64,000 bases of DNA from Phyllobacterium sp. T1293 (GTDB lineage: Bacteria; Pseudomonadota; Alphaproteobacteria; Rhizobiales; Rhizobiaceae), in NCBI RefSeq assembly GCF_020731415.2, contig NZ_CP088276.1, positions 310,001-374,000 of the forward strand, written 5' to 3'. Below are positions 1-9,158 of the stretch, piece by piece. The translations under genes were made by a program, and so were the position numbers. The notes under the pieces were generated by a model, which saw nothing but the letters and a program-made list of their open reading frames with translations, had not been told where the DNA came from and did not search any database. Position 1 is the first letter of the stretch. Each line of letters opens with the position of its first letter.

Positions 1-117
1 GATCAACGGGTCGATACCCAGATCAACCAGTTGATCCATTGGCAGGCTGTTGAGTTCGGCAATGGTGCGGCGCGCATTGCGCCAGGCAATATAGTTGCGA
101 TAAATATTCATCTTCAT
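1..117 (-). CDS. DUF1127 (YjiS-like) small protein, cut by window start
   Basis: The reverse strand reads MKMNIYRNYIAWRNARRTIA and continues ELNSLPMDQLVDLGID to the window edge without a stop. A short aromatic/basic N-terminus followed by an R-R-T-x-x-E-L-x-x-L, D-L-G-I pattern is typical of the DUF1127 family of 45-70 residue alphaproteobacterial proteins. The C-terminus lies outside the window. Some family members affect RNA turnover or phosphate and carbon metabolism; nothing here assigns a specific role. A second Met at residue 3 could also be the start. Confidence 0.75.
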   Translation of the reverse strand, partial: MKMNIYRNYIAWRNARRTIAELNSLPMDQLVDLGIDPLI

Positions 118-342
118 ACCTCGTCTTTGTTCATCGAATAAACAGGGACCTTGAAAGGCTCCTGTGAACACGATGGAGTATGCGCGGCAGCGTCAAAACA
201 CGGTATCTCATTTGACCGAAGAGATTGCCTGATCCTCCGAGAGTTAGGCGCCGATGCTGACCCTGCTCATGTTCGTCGCGGCCAATTTTCATGCTGGCGA
301 ACTGCCTGCACTCGCTGGCCGCGTCGTTGATGCCTGCGACTG

Positions 343-1890
343 CTATTCCATCACCGCGTGTTCCGGCGGCGCTGCGCTTGGCGCGGGTTTGCGCAACAGG
401 AACACAAGCGGGATAGCCGCGAGTGACATCAGCATCAGCAGCTTGAAATCATCCATATAGGCAATGATTGTTGCCTGCAGGGTGATAATCCCGTCAAGCG
501 ATGCGCGGCCCGCTGCCTTCAGCGGGTCGAGATGCTGCATCACGACGGGCGCATTGAAGGCGTGGTTGAACGGCGTCACATAGGCGGCAATTGAAGCGTG
601 GTTGCTCTGCACATTCTCCGTGATGAGCGCCGTGACAATGGAAATGCCGACGCTGGAGCCGATATTGCGCGAGAGATTGTATAGGCCGGTGCCTTCGCCG
701 CGCATACTGGCTGGCAGCGTGGCAAAGGCAATTGTCGTCAAGGGTACGAACAGGAAGCCTAGACCTGCACCTTGAATGAAGCCCACCGAAACGATGGTCC
801 ATTGTGATACGTCAGGCGTCCAGCCGGTCATGTCATACATGGCCCATGCGGTAAGCCCGAGGCCAAGCACCAGCAGCAGCCGCGTATCAACCTTGCCGAT
901 GAGACGACCGACGATGAACATGCACACCATCGTGCCGACGCCGCGCGGTCCCATGACGATACCGGCTGTTGTGACGGGATAACCCATCAGGGTTTGCAGG
1001 TAAGGGGTCATCAGGGCGAGCGAGGCCAGATAAGTCACGCCGACGATGAAGATGAAGAACATGCTGACGGCAAAGTTTCTGTCGAGGAACAGGCGCGGGT
1101 TCACAAAGGAGCGTTGTGCCGTAAAGGTGTGGCTGAGGAACAGATAGAATGCGCAAACGCAGACCAGCGCTTCCAGCTGGATTTCGCCCGATGAGAACCA
1201 GTCAAGCTGCTCGCCGCGGTCGAGAAAAAGCTGCAAGGCGGCAATGGAAAGACTGAGCGTGCCGAAGCCGAACCAGTCGAGCTTGGCTTTAAGCTCGCGG
1301 CCCGTTTCTGTAACAAAGGCTGAAATGCCGACAAACGCCAGTAGGCCGATCGGGACGTTGATGTAAAACACCCAGCGCCAGCTGATATTGTCGGTCAGCC
1401 AGCCGCCAATGACAGGTCCAAGCACGGGCCCGACCATGACGGAAACACCGAACAGCGCCATGGCCGAACCGCGTTCCTCGACGGAATAGATATCGAGCAG
1501 AATACCCTGCGACAGGGGCACGAGCGAAGCGCCGAACAGGCCCTGCAAAAGGCGGAACGCCACGATCTGCGGCAGCGACTGGGCAATGCCGCACAGCACC
1601 GAAGCAACCACGAACCCGGCAATGGCCGTCAGCAGCACGCGCTTGCGCCCGAACCGGGCGGCGAGGAAGCCTGAGGGCGGGGTCATGATCGCCGCGGCGA
1701 CGATATAGGAGGTCAGAACCCAGTTGATCTGGTCGGCACTCGCCGCAACACTGCCCTGAATATAGGGCAGCGCCACATTGGCAATTGTTGTGTCGAGTGC
1801 CTGCATGATGACGGCGAGAATGACACAGGCCGTTATCGCGCCGCGATTGGCTACGGGCGCGACGCCCGGCAGTGCGACGGAGTTAGACAT
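343..1890 (-). CDS. emrB: DHA2-family MFS drug efflux permease, EmrB type
   Basis: A 515-residue inner-membrane proton/drug antiporter with about 14 hydrophobic segments. Family motifs visible are LDTTIANVALP in the first segment, the motif A-like loop AARFGRKRVLL, and the antiporter motif region GPVLGPVIGGWLTDNISWRW. With the adjacent EmrA-type adaptor it should form a tripartite pump with an outer-membrane channel encoded elsewhere. The ATG at 1890 is preferred over the longer frame start at 1941: AAGGAT stands just upstream and the ATG overlaps the emrA stop by 8 bases, implying translational coupling. Substrate cannot be read from sequence; hydrophobic drugs or uncouplers are usual for the family. 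Confidence 0.9.
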   Translation of the reverse strand: MSNSVALPGVAPVANRGAITACVILAVIMQALDTTIANVALPYIQGSVAASADQINWVLTSYIVAAAIMTPPSGFLAARFGRKRVLLTAIAGFVVASVLCGIAQSLPQIVAFRLLQGLFGASLVPLSQGILLDIYSVEERGSAMALFGVSVMVGPVLGPVIGGWLTDNISWRWVFYINVPIGLLAFVGISAFVTETGRELKAKLDWFGFGTLSLSIAALQLFLDRGEQLDWFSSGEIQLEALVCVCAFYLFLSHTFTAQRSFVNPRLFLDRNFAVSMFFIFIVGVTYLASLALMTPYLQTLMGYPVTTAGIVMGPRGVGTMVCMFIVGRLIGKVDTRLLLVLGLGLTAWAMYDMTGWTPDVSQWTIVSVGFIQGAGLGFLFVPLTTIAFATLPASMRGEGTGLYNLSRNIGSSVGISIVTALITENVQSNHASIAAYVTPFNHAFNAPVVMQHLDPLKAAGRASLDGIITLQATIIAYMDDFKLLMLMSLAAIPLVFLLRKPAPSAAPPEHAVME

Positions 1891-3079
1891 GATCCTTACT
1901 GCCAAAGAGCGATTGCAGGAAGTGCGGCAGGCCGCGCGCATGGTCGGTATTGACCTCGGCGGTAACGCTCATGCCCATGCGTAGCGGCGGCTTTCCTGAT
2001 AAATCCGTGATGTCGACAAGCATGGGAATGCGCTGCACAACCTTCACCCAATTGCCAGTTGTATTCTGTGCGGGGAGCAGCGAGAAGCTGGAGCCGGAAG
2101 CGGGGCTGATGCTGGCGACCGTGCCTTTCCATTCAACACCGGGATAGGTATCGACAGTCACGGTCACGGACTGGCCGGGCTTCACATAGGTGAGTTCAGT
2201 TTCCTTGGGGCTGGCAGCGACCCACATATGGGTTGTCGAAACGAGGCTGAAGCCCGCCTGCGATGCCTGAAGATAGGCACCAACCTGCAGCGCGCTGACA
2301 TTGGTCACGACACCATCAAACGGCGCGCGCACAGTGGTTGCATCAAAATCATGCTGGGCTTTATCAACTGTGGCTTTCGCGGCCAGATAGGATGGGTTCT
2401 GCTCAACCGGCTGATCAACGTCGTTACCCAATTGGGCCAATGTGGTTGCGGCCTGCGCCTTGGCGACATCGACCTTCTGCTGTGCGGCATCCAGATCATG
2501 CTTGGCCTGATCATAGGTCGCCTTGGACACGGCGGCTGTGTTGGTCAAATCCGCCTGCCGTTGCAGGGTCTTCTGATAAAAAGGAATATCTGACTCCGCC
2601 TGCGCAATCTCGGCCAAGGTCTGTTTGTAGCTTGCCTGCAGGTTGAGGATCTGGTTGCGCACCGTGCCAAGCTGTGCCTGTGCGCCTTCAAGGGCGATGC
2701 GGTAAACATCCGGATTGATGCGGAACAGAATCTGACCCTGCTTGACGATTTCGTTGTCATGCACATCCACAGAGCTGACAAGGCCGGAGATATCGGTCGA
2801 AACGCCAACCATATCCGCCTGCACATAGGCATTATCCGTGGACATGACCTGTCCGCCCGTGACGTAGAAATAGCCGCCGACGATAAGGGCGATGGGAAGA
2901 GCGGTGAAGAGAATCTGCCGTGTGCGGTTGCGGCGTGTCTTGGGCGGGGTGATATCCGGCAAGGGCACGGGCTCGTTGACGCGCGCTGCAACAGGCGCCT
3001 CGCTGTTTGCGTCGGTCTTTTCGAGAACAGCCTCGTCAGAATTGGCGGGAATGCGGGAGGTTGGTGAGCCGTCAGCCAT
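1883..3079 (-). CDS. emrA: HlyD/EmrA-type membrane fusion protein
   Basis: A 398-residue periplasmic adaptor. A charged cytoplasmic N-terminus is followed by one membrane anchor at about residues 54-72, then STDNAYVQADMVGVS, the signature of EmrA-type lipoyl/barrel-sandwich domains. A helical hairpin rich in Ala/Gln/Lys follows (about 120-200), then a beta-barrel region with VRAPFDGVVTN. It links EmrB to an outer-membrane channel. The ATG at 3079 is chosen because it overlaps the marR stop by 8 bases (ATGGCTGA); the frame stays open further upstream inside marR. Confidence 0.9.
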   Translation of the reverse strand: MADGSPTSRIPANSDEAVLEKTDANSEAPVAARVNEPVPLPDITPPKTRRNRTRQILFTALPIALIVGGYFYVTGGQVMSTDNAYVQADMVGVSTDISGLVSSVDVHDNEIVKQGQILFRINPDVYRIALEGAQAQLGTVRNQILNLQASYKQTLAEIAQAESDIPFYQKTLQRQADLTNTAAVSKATYDQAKHDLDAAQQKVDVAKAQAATTLAQLGNDVDQPVEQNPSYLAAKATVDKAQHDFDATTVRAPFDGVVTNVSALQVGAYLQASQAGFSLVSTTHMWVAASPKETELTYVKPGQSVTVTVDTYPGVEWKGTVASISPASGSSFSLLPAQNTTGNWVKVVQRIPMLVDITDLSGKPPLRMGMSVTAEVNTDHARGLPHFLQSLFGSKDHV

Positions 3080-3536
3080 GGTGTTTCTTCCTGTCATCGA
3101 CCGGTGTCTGACAGGCATCGATCAAATTGGACTTCATAAGGGTTAGAGTTCGAAGCAGATGCTCCCGGTCTTCGGCGGGCACATTGGCCAGCGCCTCGGA
3201 ACGGGTGATTTCGCCGATAACGCGCATGTCATCGACATGTGGGCGCGCTTCGTCACGCAGATAAAGCAGCCATATCCGGCGGTCAGTGGGATGCCGGCGC
3301 CGTTCGATCAGGTTGCGTTCCTGCAGCTTGTCCAGAATACGCACCAGCGTGATCGGCTCGATCTCGAGAATTTCGGCCAATCCAGCCTGATGGATGCCCT
3401 CGTTCTTTGCGAGGTATGCAAGGGTCTGCCACTGGGAGCGGGTCAGGCCAATGTGCTTTGCACGCTGTTCAAATCGTTTGCGCAACAACCGCGCAACCTC
3501 ATGCAGCAGAAAGCCAAGAGTGGGCATGTTATCCAT
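3072..3536 (-). CDS. MarR-family regulator of the emrAB operon
   Basis: A 154-residue winged-helix protein. The recognition-helix region IHQAGLAEILEIEPITLVRI and the wing RRRHPTDRRIWLLYL carry the D-x-R-x-x-x-L signature of MarR proteins. It is first in a marR-emrA-emrB operon, so autoregulated repression released by a pump substrate is the expected mode. The upstream 3537-3655 region is AT-rich and holds an inverted repeat. The ligand is unknown. Confidence 0.88.
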   Translation of the reverse strand: MDNMPTLGFLLHEVARLLRKRFEQRAKHIGLTRSQWQTLAYLAKNEGIHQAGLAEILEIEPITLVRILDKLQERNLIERRRHPTDRRIWLLYLRDEARPHVDDMRVIGEITRSEALANVPAEDREHLLRTLTLMKSNLIDACQTPVDDRKKHHG

Positions 3537-3618
3537 GATGTGGGGCTTTAAAACTCGTAAGGATGCTTATAACAACGATACATATAGCATGTGGACTCAT
3601 CTTTTAGAAGAGGCCCGG

Positions 3619-3636
3619 TGTCACAAATCGGTGACA
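3619..3636. promoter_or_regulatory. Inverted repeat upstream of the marR-emrAB operon
   Basis: TGTCAC-aaatcg-GTGACA is a perfect 6+6 inverted repeat about 80 bases upstream of the marR start. Its position between marR and the end of fpr makes it a candidate operator. It is not a terminator in the minus direction because no T-tract follows on that side. Assignment to MarR is inference. Confidence 0.35.
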
Positions 3637-3650
3637 AAAATGCTCAAAAC

Positions 3651-3679
3651 GAAAATGCCCGGTCTGTGAAGACCGGGCA
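3651..3679 (-). terminator. Rho-independent terminator of fpr
   Basis: A perfect 10-bp stem (TGCCCGGTCT / AGACCGGGCA) closes a GTGA-type tetraloop at 3656-3679. On the minus strand it is followed by TTTTC. It lies 32 bases after the fpr stop. Confidence 0.8.
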
Positions 3680-3710
3680 CATGATTCAAATCTGGATATA
3701 GGGGAACGGT

Positions 3711-4565
3711 TTAGCCGACGAAGGCCCGCTCCACGACATAGGTCGACGGCTTGTTGTTCGCGCCTTCTTCGAGACCAAAGGATTCCAGAATAGCCTTCGT
3801 ATCGTGGATCATGTGCATCGAACCACAGATCATGCCGCGATCGGTTTCCGGATTGAGCGGCGGCAGGCCGAGATCACTGAACATCTTGCCGCTTGTCATC
3901 AGATCGGTAACGCGGCCCATATGGGTAAAATTTTCGCGCGTGGTGGTGGTGTAGAGCCGCAGGCTGTCGGCGGCAAATTCGCCGATCAGCGGATCATCCT
4001 TGATGCCTTCCACCATTTCGGTGATGTATTTGAGTTCGGCGACGTCGCGGCAGGTCTGCACCAGAATGACTTCTTCGAACTTCTCATAGGTCTCAGGGTC
4101 ACGGATCAGGCTGGCGAAGGGTGCAACACCTGTTCCTGTCGACAGCATATAGAGGCGCTTTCCCGGCAGCAGTGCATCGAGAACGAGCGTGCCCGTCGAC
4201 TTCTTGCGCAGAAGGACCGTATCGCCGCGTTTGATCTTCTGCAGATGCTCGGTCAGCGGGCCATTTTCAACCTTGATCGAAAAGAACTCGATTTCCTCAT
4301 CCCAAGATGGGCTGGCGATGGAATAGGCGCGATAAACAGGCTTTTCCGCATTGGGCAGGCCGATCATGACAAACTCGCCCGAACGGAACCGGAAGCTCGC
4401 AGGACGGGTAATGCGGAAGCGGAACAGGCGGTCCGTATAATGGCGAACCTCGGTCACTGTTTCCGCATACACATTATCAGGAATAGGAAAGGCAACCGGC
4501 GCCGAAACGTCGTCTGGCTCAAGAATGGTTGCCGCTGTTGCAGCTACTGGCGAAAATGCAGTCAT
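3711..4565 (-). CDS. fpr: Ferredoxin/flavodoxin--NADP(+) reductase
   Basis: A 284-residue FAD enzyme that passes electrons between NADPH and ferredoxin or flavodoxin in the cytoplasm. The FAD-binding RAYSIASP motif is near residue 97, the NADP-site STGTGVAPFASLIRD near 155, and the C-terminus ends in VVERAFVG, as in bacterial (subclass I) Fpr. It is about 25 residues longer than the usual roughly 258. The extra part is an Ala/Pro-rich N-terminus, and no internal Met offers a shorter start. It is monocistronic, with its own terminator, and divergent from the B12 operon. The family is often induced by oxidative stress; its promoter region holds a direct repeat. Confidence 0.9.
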   Translation of the reverse strand: MTAFSPVAATAATILEPDDVSAPVAFPIPDNVYAETVTEVRHYTDRLFRFRITRPASFRFRSGEFVMIGLPNAEKPVYRAYSIASPSWDEEIEFFSIKVENGPLTEHLQKIKRGDTVLLRKKSTGTLVLDALLPGKRLYMLSTGTGVAPFASLIRDPETYEKFEEVILVQTCRDVAELKYITEMVEGIKDDPLIGEFAADSLRLYTTTTRENFTHMGRVTDLMTSGKMFSDLGLPPLNPETDRGMICGSMHMIHDTKAILESFGLEEGANNKPSTYVVERAFVG

Positions 4566-4629
4566 CCCGGGTTCTCTCGTTCGATACTGATATCAACAAA
4601 TGAACGAGCCGGGCGTTGCTCCATTCATT

Positions 4630-4653
4630 ATTCAACTGGCATCATTCAACTGG
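4630..4653. repeat. Direct repeat in the fpr upstream region
   Basis: ATTCAACTGG occurs twice, at 4630-4639 and 4644-4653, with a 14-base period, about 70 bases upstream of the fpr ATG. It could be a tandem half-site for a regulator. I see nothing else distinctive between 4660 and 4930 beyond A/T-rich sequence. Confidence 0.35.
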
Positions 4654-4933
4654 TTCATCGGCGAAAATGCGCGCCTGGTAATGCCAGCAAACCTTATGTA
4701 ATCGGCAGCGATTAATATGCAATGGCTGATTTTGCAAGGCAGATCAGCAAATTAGCAGACGCTGCATACCCCCCGATCGCGGCGAAAATACCTTTTGTGA
4801 GCAATATATTGGAAGAATTTGGCTAAGGCCGAAATGTTCGCAGATCGTGTGTACAGATTCAGGCATTTTTATAGATTAAATTTTTCTCTTTCGAGGAAGG
4901 GGCAATGTCAACAATTTAGGCCCCCTGTGATTG

Positions 4934-4962
4934 TTGACCGTTCAAGACGAGGTTGCTATCCA
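4934..4962 (+). promoter_or_regulatory. Predicted promoter of the cobalamin operon
   Basis: TTGACC (4934-4939), a 17-base spacer and TATCCA (4957-4962) fit a sigma-70 promoter. Transcription would start near 4969, just ahead of the riboswitch. Confidence 0.55.
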
Positions 4963-4968
4963 GAATAT

Positions 4969-5170
4969 GGAATTGGTTCCGCGATCAAAAGCGGATGAAA
5001 AGGGAACACGGTGAGGATGACCCAAGAAGGGGCCTAATCCGTGGCTGCCCCCGCAACTGTAACCGGTGAGCGGTCCTCCATAGTGCCACTGAAAGCGCTT
5101 TTGCGTGATTGGGAAGGCGGGGGACATGCAGTGATCCGGAAGTCAGGAGACCTGCCCGTTCCGGTCACCC
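4969..5170 (+). ncRNA. Cobalamin riboswitch (B12 element)
   Basis: Hallmarks appear in the correct order. AAAAGGGAACACGGTG is followed by GGCTGCCCCCGCAACTGTAA (core J3/4-type block), GCCACTG, GGGAAGGCGGGG and finally the B12 box AGTCAGGAGACCTGCC at 5141-5156. It lies about 180 bases upstream of btuB on the same strand. It is expected to shut down expression when adenosyl- or methylcobalamin is plentiful. The 5171-5347 segment would be the expression platform; I do not see an obvious T-tract terminator there, so control of translation is likelier. Confidence 0.95.
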
Positions 5171-5347
5171 AGCTCGAACACGGGGTGTGTTCAGGCGCGG
5201 TCGCTCGTCGCGGTGACATTTGAAAAAGTGTTGCCGTGTGCCGGAGCGATTGCAGGTTGATTGTTACAATCCCCTTGCTGCCCATCCAGCCCGCGGTTCA
5301 GACGTAATCGGGGAAACGCCAGCCGTTTCCCATGCTGTGGGGGCATC

Positions 5348-7312
5348 ATGTTAAGGCAAACGGGATTTGCAGGGGCAATCATTGGTCTGTTGAGCGGGGT
5401 CGCCATTGCGCAGGAACCGGCAACCGACGGAGACGGGACGATTGTCCTTGCTCCGATTTATATCAATCTTGGCGAGTCACGCATTGATGCGGAAAAATCC
5501 GGGCGGGCCTATACGGTTATCACAGGCGAGCAGCTGGTACAGAACCAGACACGCTACGTTGCCGATGCGTTACGGCAGGTGCCGGGCTTTGCCGTTTCGC
5601 GTGGCGGCTCCTATGGCGGCCTGACACAGGTGAGGGTACGCGGCGCAGAAGCCAACCACCTTCTTGTCATGATTGACGGCGTTGAAGCCAGCGAAACCGG
5701 CAATGGCGAATTCGACTTTGGCGGCTTGCCGGTTACAGATGTCGATCACATCGAGATTCTGCGCGGGCCGCAAAGCGCCTTCTGGGGCTCGAACGCATTG
5801 GCCGGTGTGGTCAACATCATCACCAAGGGCGGCACCCGTGACGGCTTCAAGATCAGCGGACGCTCGGAAGCGGGCACAGATGGAACTTGGCTCGGCAATG
5901 TGCTGCTGCAGGGCGGCGCCGATAATCATGATTTTGCCCTCTCCGGCACCTATCGCCAGAACAAGGGTTTCAACATCTCGAATTTCGGTTCAGAAAAGGA
6001 CGGCGACAAGAACGGCTCCATCAATGGCAAGTTCAAGGTCGACATAACGCCCGATGTGGTTGTCGATGGTACATTCCGTTACGTCAACCGCCGCAGCGAT
6101 CTCGATCCTGATGGCGGTTATGGCACACCGTTTCAGGGGCTTGTCGTCGATGGTGACGACCAGACCACGACCAAGGAATTGCTGGGCTCGCTCGGCATTA
6201 CCTGGACATCGCTGGATGGTGCCCTGACTCAAAAAGCGCGGATCAGCGACACCAACACATTGCGCGATAATCTCAAGCACGACGAATATATCTCCGGCAA
6301 TGAGGGCAACCGGCTGAATGGTTCCTATCAGGCCACCTACAAGTTCGATACGCCAGCCTTTGCCGACGCCAGGCATCAGATTACGGCGGGGTATCAGGGT
6401 GAGCGCGAGACTTTCCAGCAGACGCCTGCCAAGGCGGATTTTAACAGCCCATATTTTGACGCGTCGCAGTTCGAGAAACACGACCGGACCATGCATTCGT
6501 TTGTCGGGGAATACAGGGGCGAGTTTTTCGACCAGCTTTATCTGAACGCTGCTGCGCGCCACGATGACAATGACCGGTTCAAGGATGCATCGACCTATAG
6601 TTTCGGTGCGGCATGGAAAATTCCGGACTGGGGAACGAGACTGCACAGCTCCGTTGGTACAGGCGTTACCAATCCGACATTCTACGATCAGTTCGGCTAT
6701 CTTCCCTCAACCTACAAGGGCAATCCAAACCTGCGGCCGGAAAAGAGCCTTGGCTGGGATTTCGGTGTCGAGCAGAGCTTTTTCGATGAGCAGCTGGTGC
6801 TTGACGTGACCTATTTCCGCCAGAACCTGACCGATGAGATTACCAGCATTGCAACACCTGATTTCCGCTATACGCCTGTTAATCAGGATGGGCGCAGCAA
6901 GCGTCAGGGTGTGGAAGTTGCGGCGACGCTCAACTTGACCAGTGGTTTCACCACAACAGCGACCTACACCTATACGGATGCAAAAGACCCCGATGGTCAG
7001 ATCGAAGTGCGCAGGCCAAAACATTCGGGCTCGCTGAATGCCGCCTACACGTTCCTTGAAGATCGCGCCCGCGTCTTCAGCGAAGTAACCTTCAACGGAA
7101 AGATGGAAGATACGGCTTTTACACCGCCTCTCCCCACGCGTGTTGTGCTGAAGGACTATACGCTGGTCACGATTGGTGGCAGCTATAAGTTCAGTGACAA
7201 GATGGAAGCCTATGCGCGGATCGAGAACCTGTTCGATGAAGACTATCAGGAGGTTTTTGGTTTCAACACACCGGGCCGTACCGCCTTTGTCGGGTTGAAG
7301 GGAAGCTTCTGA
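5348..7312 (+). CDS. btuB: TonB-dependent outer-membrane vitamin B12 receptor
   Basis: A 654-residue outer-membrane receptor. It has a signal peptide (MLRQTGFAGAIIGLLSGVAI, then AQ), an N-terminal plug with YVADALRQVPGFAV, VRVRGAEANHLLVMIDGVE and VDHIEILRGPQSAFWGSNAL, then a beta-barrel rich in alternating aromatic strands and a terminal Phe (LKGSF). The ATG at 5348 is chosen because it begins the signal peptide; the open frame extends upstream to 5261 without signal-like sequence. The riboswitch directly upstream and the btuFCD genes downstream support cobalamin as the substrate. Ends 2 bases before btuF. Confidence 0.93.
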   Translation: MLRQTGFAGAIIGLLSGVAIAQEPATDGDGTIVLAPIYINLGESRIDAEKSGRAYTVITGEQLVQNQTRYVADALRQVPGFAVSRGGSYGGLTQVRVRGAEANHLLVMIDGVEASETGNGEFDFGGLPVTDVDHIEILRGPQSAFWGSNALAGVVNIITKGGTRDGFKISGRSEAGTDGTWLGNVLLQGGADNHDFALSGTYRQNKGFNISNFGSEKDGDKNGSINGKFKVDITPDVVVDGTFRYVNRRSDLDPDGGYGTPFQGLVVDGDDQTTTKELLGSLGITWTSLDGALTQKARISDTNTLRDNLKHDEYISGNEGNRLNGSYQATYKFDTPAFADARHQITAGYQGERETFQQTPAKADFNSPYFDASQFEKHDRTMHSFVGEYRGEFFDQLYLNAAARHDDNDRFKDASTYSFGAAWKIPDWGTRLHSSVGTGVTNPTFYDQFGYLPSTYKGNPNLRPEKSLGWDFGVEQSFFDEQLVLDVTYFRQNLTDEITSIATPDFRYTPVNQDGRSKRQGVEVAATLNLTSGFTTTATYTYTDAKDPDGQIEVRRPKHSGSLNAAYTFLEDRARVFSEVTFNGKMEDTAFTPPLPTRVVLKDYTLVTIGGSYKFSDKMEAYARIENLFDEDYQEVFGFNTPGRTAFVGLKGSF

Positions 7313-7314
7313 TT

Positions 7315-8166
7315 ATGTTGAGGCAATGCAGATGGGCGCTAGGGGTGGCGAGGCTGGCAACGGCAATCGCACTGTCTGGCTGTCCGTCTGCAATCGCCGC
7401 CGAAGCGCCGAAGCGGGTTGTCTCCATGAACCTTTGTACCGACCAATTGGCCATGCTTCTGGCGGGGGAGGGACAGCTTTATTCAGTGTCGCATCTTGCC
7501 AAGGACGAAACGGGTTCGGCGCTGGCCAAAGAGGCGTCGTCGTTTGTAACCAACCATGGTCAGGCCGAGGAAGTTTTCCTGATGAAGCCGGACCTGATCC
7601 TCAGCGGCACATATACGACAAGGGCGACCGTAGACATTCTCAAGCGGCTTGGATTTCGGGTTGAAGAGTTTCAGCCGGAATCTTCCTTTGACGATATTCG
7701 CGTCAATATCAGGCGGATGGGCGCGCTTCTGGGGCGGGAGGCGAGGGCTGAAGAACTTGTGCGCGAGATGGATGCAACCTTGGCAAGCGTGCCGGGCAGA
7801 CAGGCCGGTGCGCCGACAGTCGTGCTTTATTACGCAAACCAGTTCACCTCCGGTCGCGGCACCTTGGCCGGTGAAGTGGTCAACCGTGCCGGACTGATTA
7901 ATCTTGGTGAGAAGCTTGGCTTGGAGGGCACGCAAAAACTGTCGCTGGAGCAGCTTGTCATGGCAAAGCCCGACCTGATTGCCGCCCATAATGCCTATGC
8001 GGCGCCATCCCTTGCCTATGAGGCGCAGGTTCACCCGGCGTTTCGCGCTGCATTGTCAGGGAAAAACCTCATCGATATCCCCGATAAGTACTGGATCTGC
8101 GGTGCGCCGTTCACGGCGGAGGCAGTCATATTGTTGTCGGATGCGGCAGGGCGGTCAAACAAATGA
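7315..8166 (+). CDS. btuF: Cobalamin ABC transporter substrate-binding protein
   Basis: A 283-residue periplasmic protein of the helical-backbone metal-receptor type. KRVVSMNLCTDQLAMLLA opens the first lobe, followed by KPDLILSGTYTTRATVDILKRLGF, and later MAKPDLIAAHNAY in the second lobe. The signal region contains LSGC, which could be a lipobox, or cleavage could follow AIAA. It would pass B12 from BtuB to BtuCD. It starts 2 bases after btuB and overlaps btuC by 4 bases. The family also binds heme and siderophores, so the assignment rests partly on the operon. Confidence 0.85.
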   Translation: MLRQCRWALGVARLATAIALSGCPSAIAAEAPKRVVSMNLCTDQLAMLLAGEGQLYSVSHLAKDETGSALAKEASSFVTNHGQAEEVFLMKPDLILSGTYTTRATVDILKRLGFRVEEFQPESSFDDIRVNIRRMGALLGREARAEELVREMDATLASVPGRQAGAPTVVLYYANQFTSGRGTLAGEVVNRAGLINLGEKLGLEGTQKLSLEQLVMAKPDLIAAHNAYAAPSLAYEAQVHPAFRAALSGKNLIDIPDKYWICGAPFTAEAVILLSDAAGRSNK

Positions 8167-9158
8167 AAGATCATTTCCGCCTTCTGATCACTGGCCTCGT
8201 GCTGTTGACGTGCCTCATGTTTGTTCTGTCACTGCTCATTGGGCCGGCGGCGCTCGGCACTGCTGACAGTATCCGCGCACTGCTGACAGGGCAGGGAGAC
8301 GCCATTGTTCTGGTCATGCGCGAAATAAGGTTGCCGCGTGCCTTGCTTGGCCTGATGATCGGCGCAACGCTGGGCCTGTCAGGCGCGGTGCTGCAGGGTT
8401 ATCTGCGCAATCCGCTGGCTGAACCGGGGCTTCTCGGTGTGAGTGCATCGGCATCGCTGGGTGCGGTGATTGCCATCTATACCGGCCTGTCGCTCGCCTT
8501 TCCGCTTGCCCTGCCGCTGATGGCGCTGGCAGGCGCTGTTCTTGCGGTGCTGCTCGTACAGGCATTGGCCGGACGCGGTAGTGGTACGCTGACCATCATT
8601 CTGGCGGGTATTGCCGTGTCGAGTTTTGCCGGGGCCATGACCACGCTGGCGCTGAACCTTTCGCCCAACCCATTTGCGGCGATGGAGATTGTCTACTGGA
8701 TGCTGGGGTCGCTCACGGACCGTTCCATGCTGCATGTGCAGCTGGCGGCACCGTTCATTCTTGTCGGCTGGGTGCTTCTGTTCAGTCTGGGCCGGTCGCT
8801 CGACGCTTTAACGCTGGGTCCGGACGCGGCAGCCAGCATGGGCATCAATATCAAACGGGTTCAGCTCTTCGCCATTCTTGGCACGGCTGCTTCCGTGGGG
8901 GCAGCCACGGCGGTTGCGGGCGCTATCGGCTTTGTCGGCCTTATTGTTCCGCATGTCCTGCGCCCATTGGTCGGTGCGCGGCCTTCACGCCTGCTTCCGG
9001 CGAGTGCGCTTGGCGGGGCGTCAATGCTGCTGGCAGCGGATGTTCTCGTGCGCCTGATCGCGCCGGGCAGGGACCTGAAGCTCGGCGTGTTGACGGCCAT
9101 CATCGGCGCGCCGTTCTTCCTCTGGCTTGTCTTCCGCACAAGGAGGACAATGCTATGA
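8163..9158 (+). CDS. btuC: Cobalamin ABC transporter permease (FecCD family)
   Basis: A 331-residue inner-membrane permease with about ten hydrophobic segments. Family motifs are REIRLPRALLGLMIGATLGLSG with GAVLQGYLRNPLAEPGLLGVS near the N-terminus, and AGAIGFVGLIVPHVLRPLVG with GRDLKLGVLTAIIGAPFFLWL near the C-terminus. These are diagnostic of the type II vitamin B12/iron-siderophore permeases. The length is normal. It overlaps btuF (ATGA) and btuD (4 bases), indicating translational coupling. Confidence 0.9.
   Translation: MKDHFRLLITGLVLLTCLMFVLSLLIGPAALGTADSIRALLTGQGDAIVLVMREIRLPRALLGLMIGATLGLSGAVLQGYLRNPLAEPGLLGVSASASLGAVIAIYTGLSLAFPLALPLMALAGAVLAVLLVQALAGRGSGTLTIILAGIAVSSFAGAMTTLALNLSPNPFAAMEIVYWMLGSLTDRSMLHVQLAAPFILVGWVLLFSLGRSLDALTLGPDAAASMGINIKRVQLFAILGTAASVGAATAVAGAIGFVGLIVPHVLRPLVGARPSRLLPASALGGASMLLAADVLVRLIAPGRDLKLGVLTAIIGAPFFLWLVFRTRRTML

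Noticed and set aside
254..460. 68-residue open frame at the start of the window
   Set aside because: It runs into the antisense of emrB, lacks a ribosome-binding site, and shows no recognisable domain; the 118-342 gap shows no other gene.
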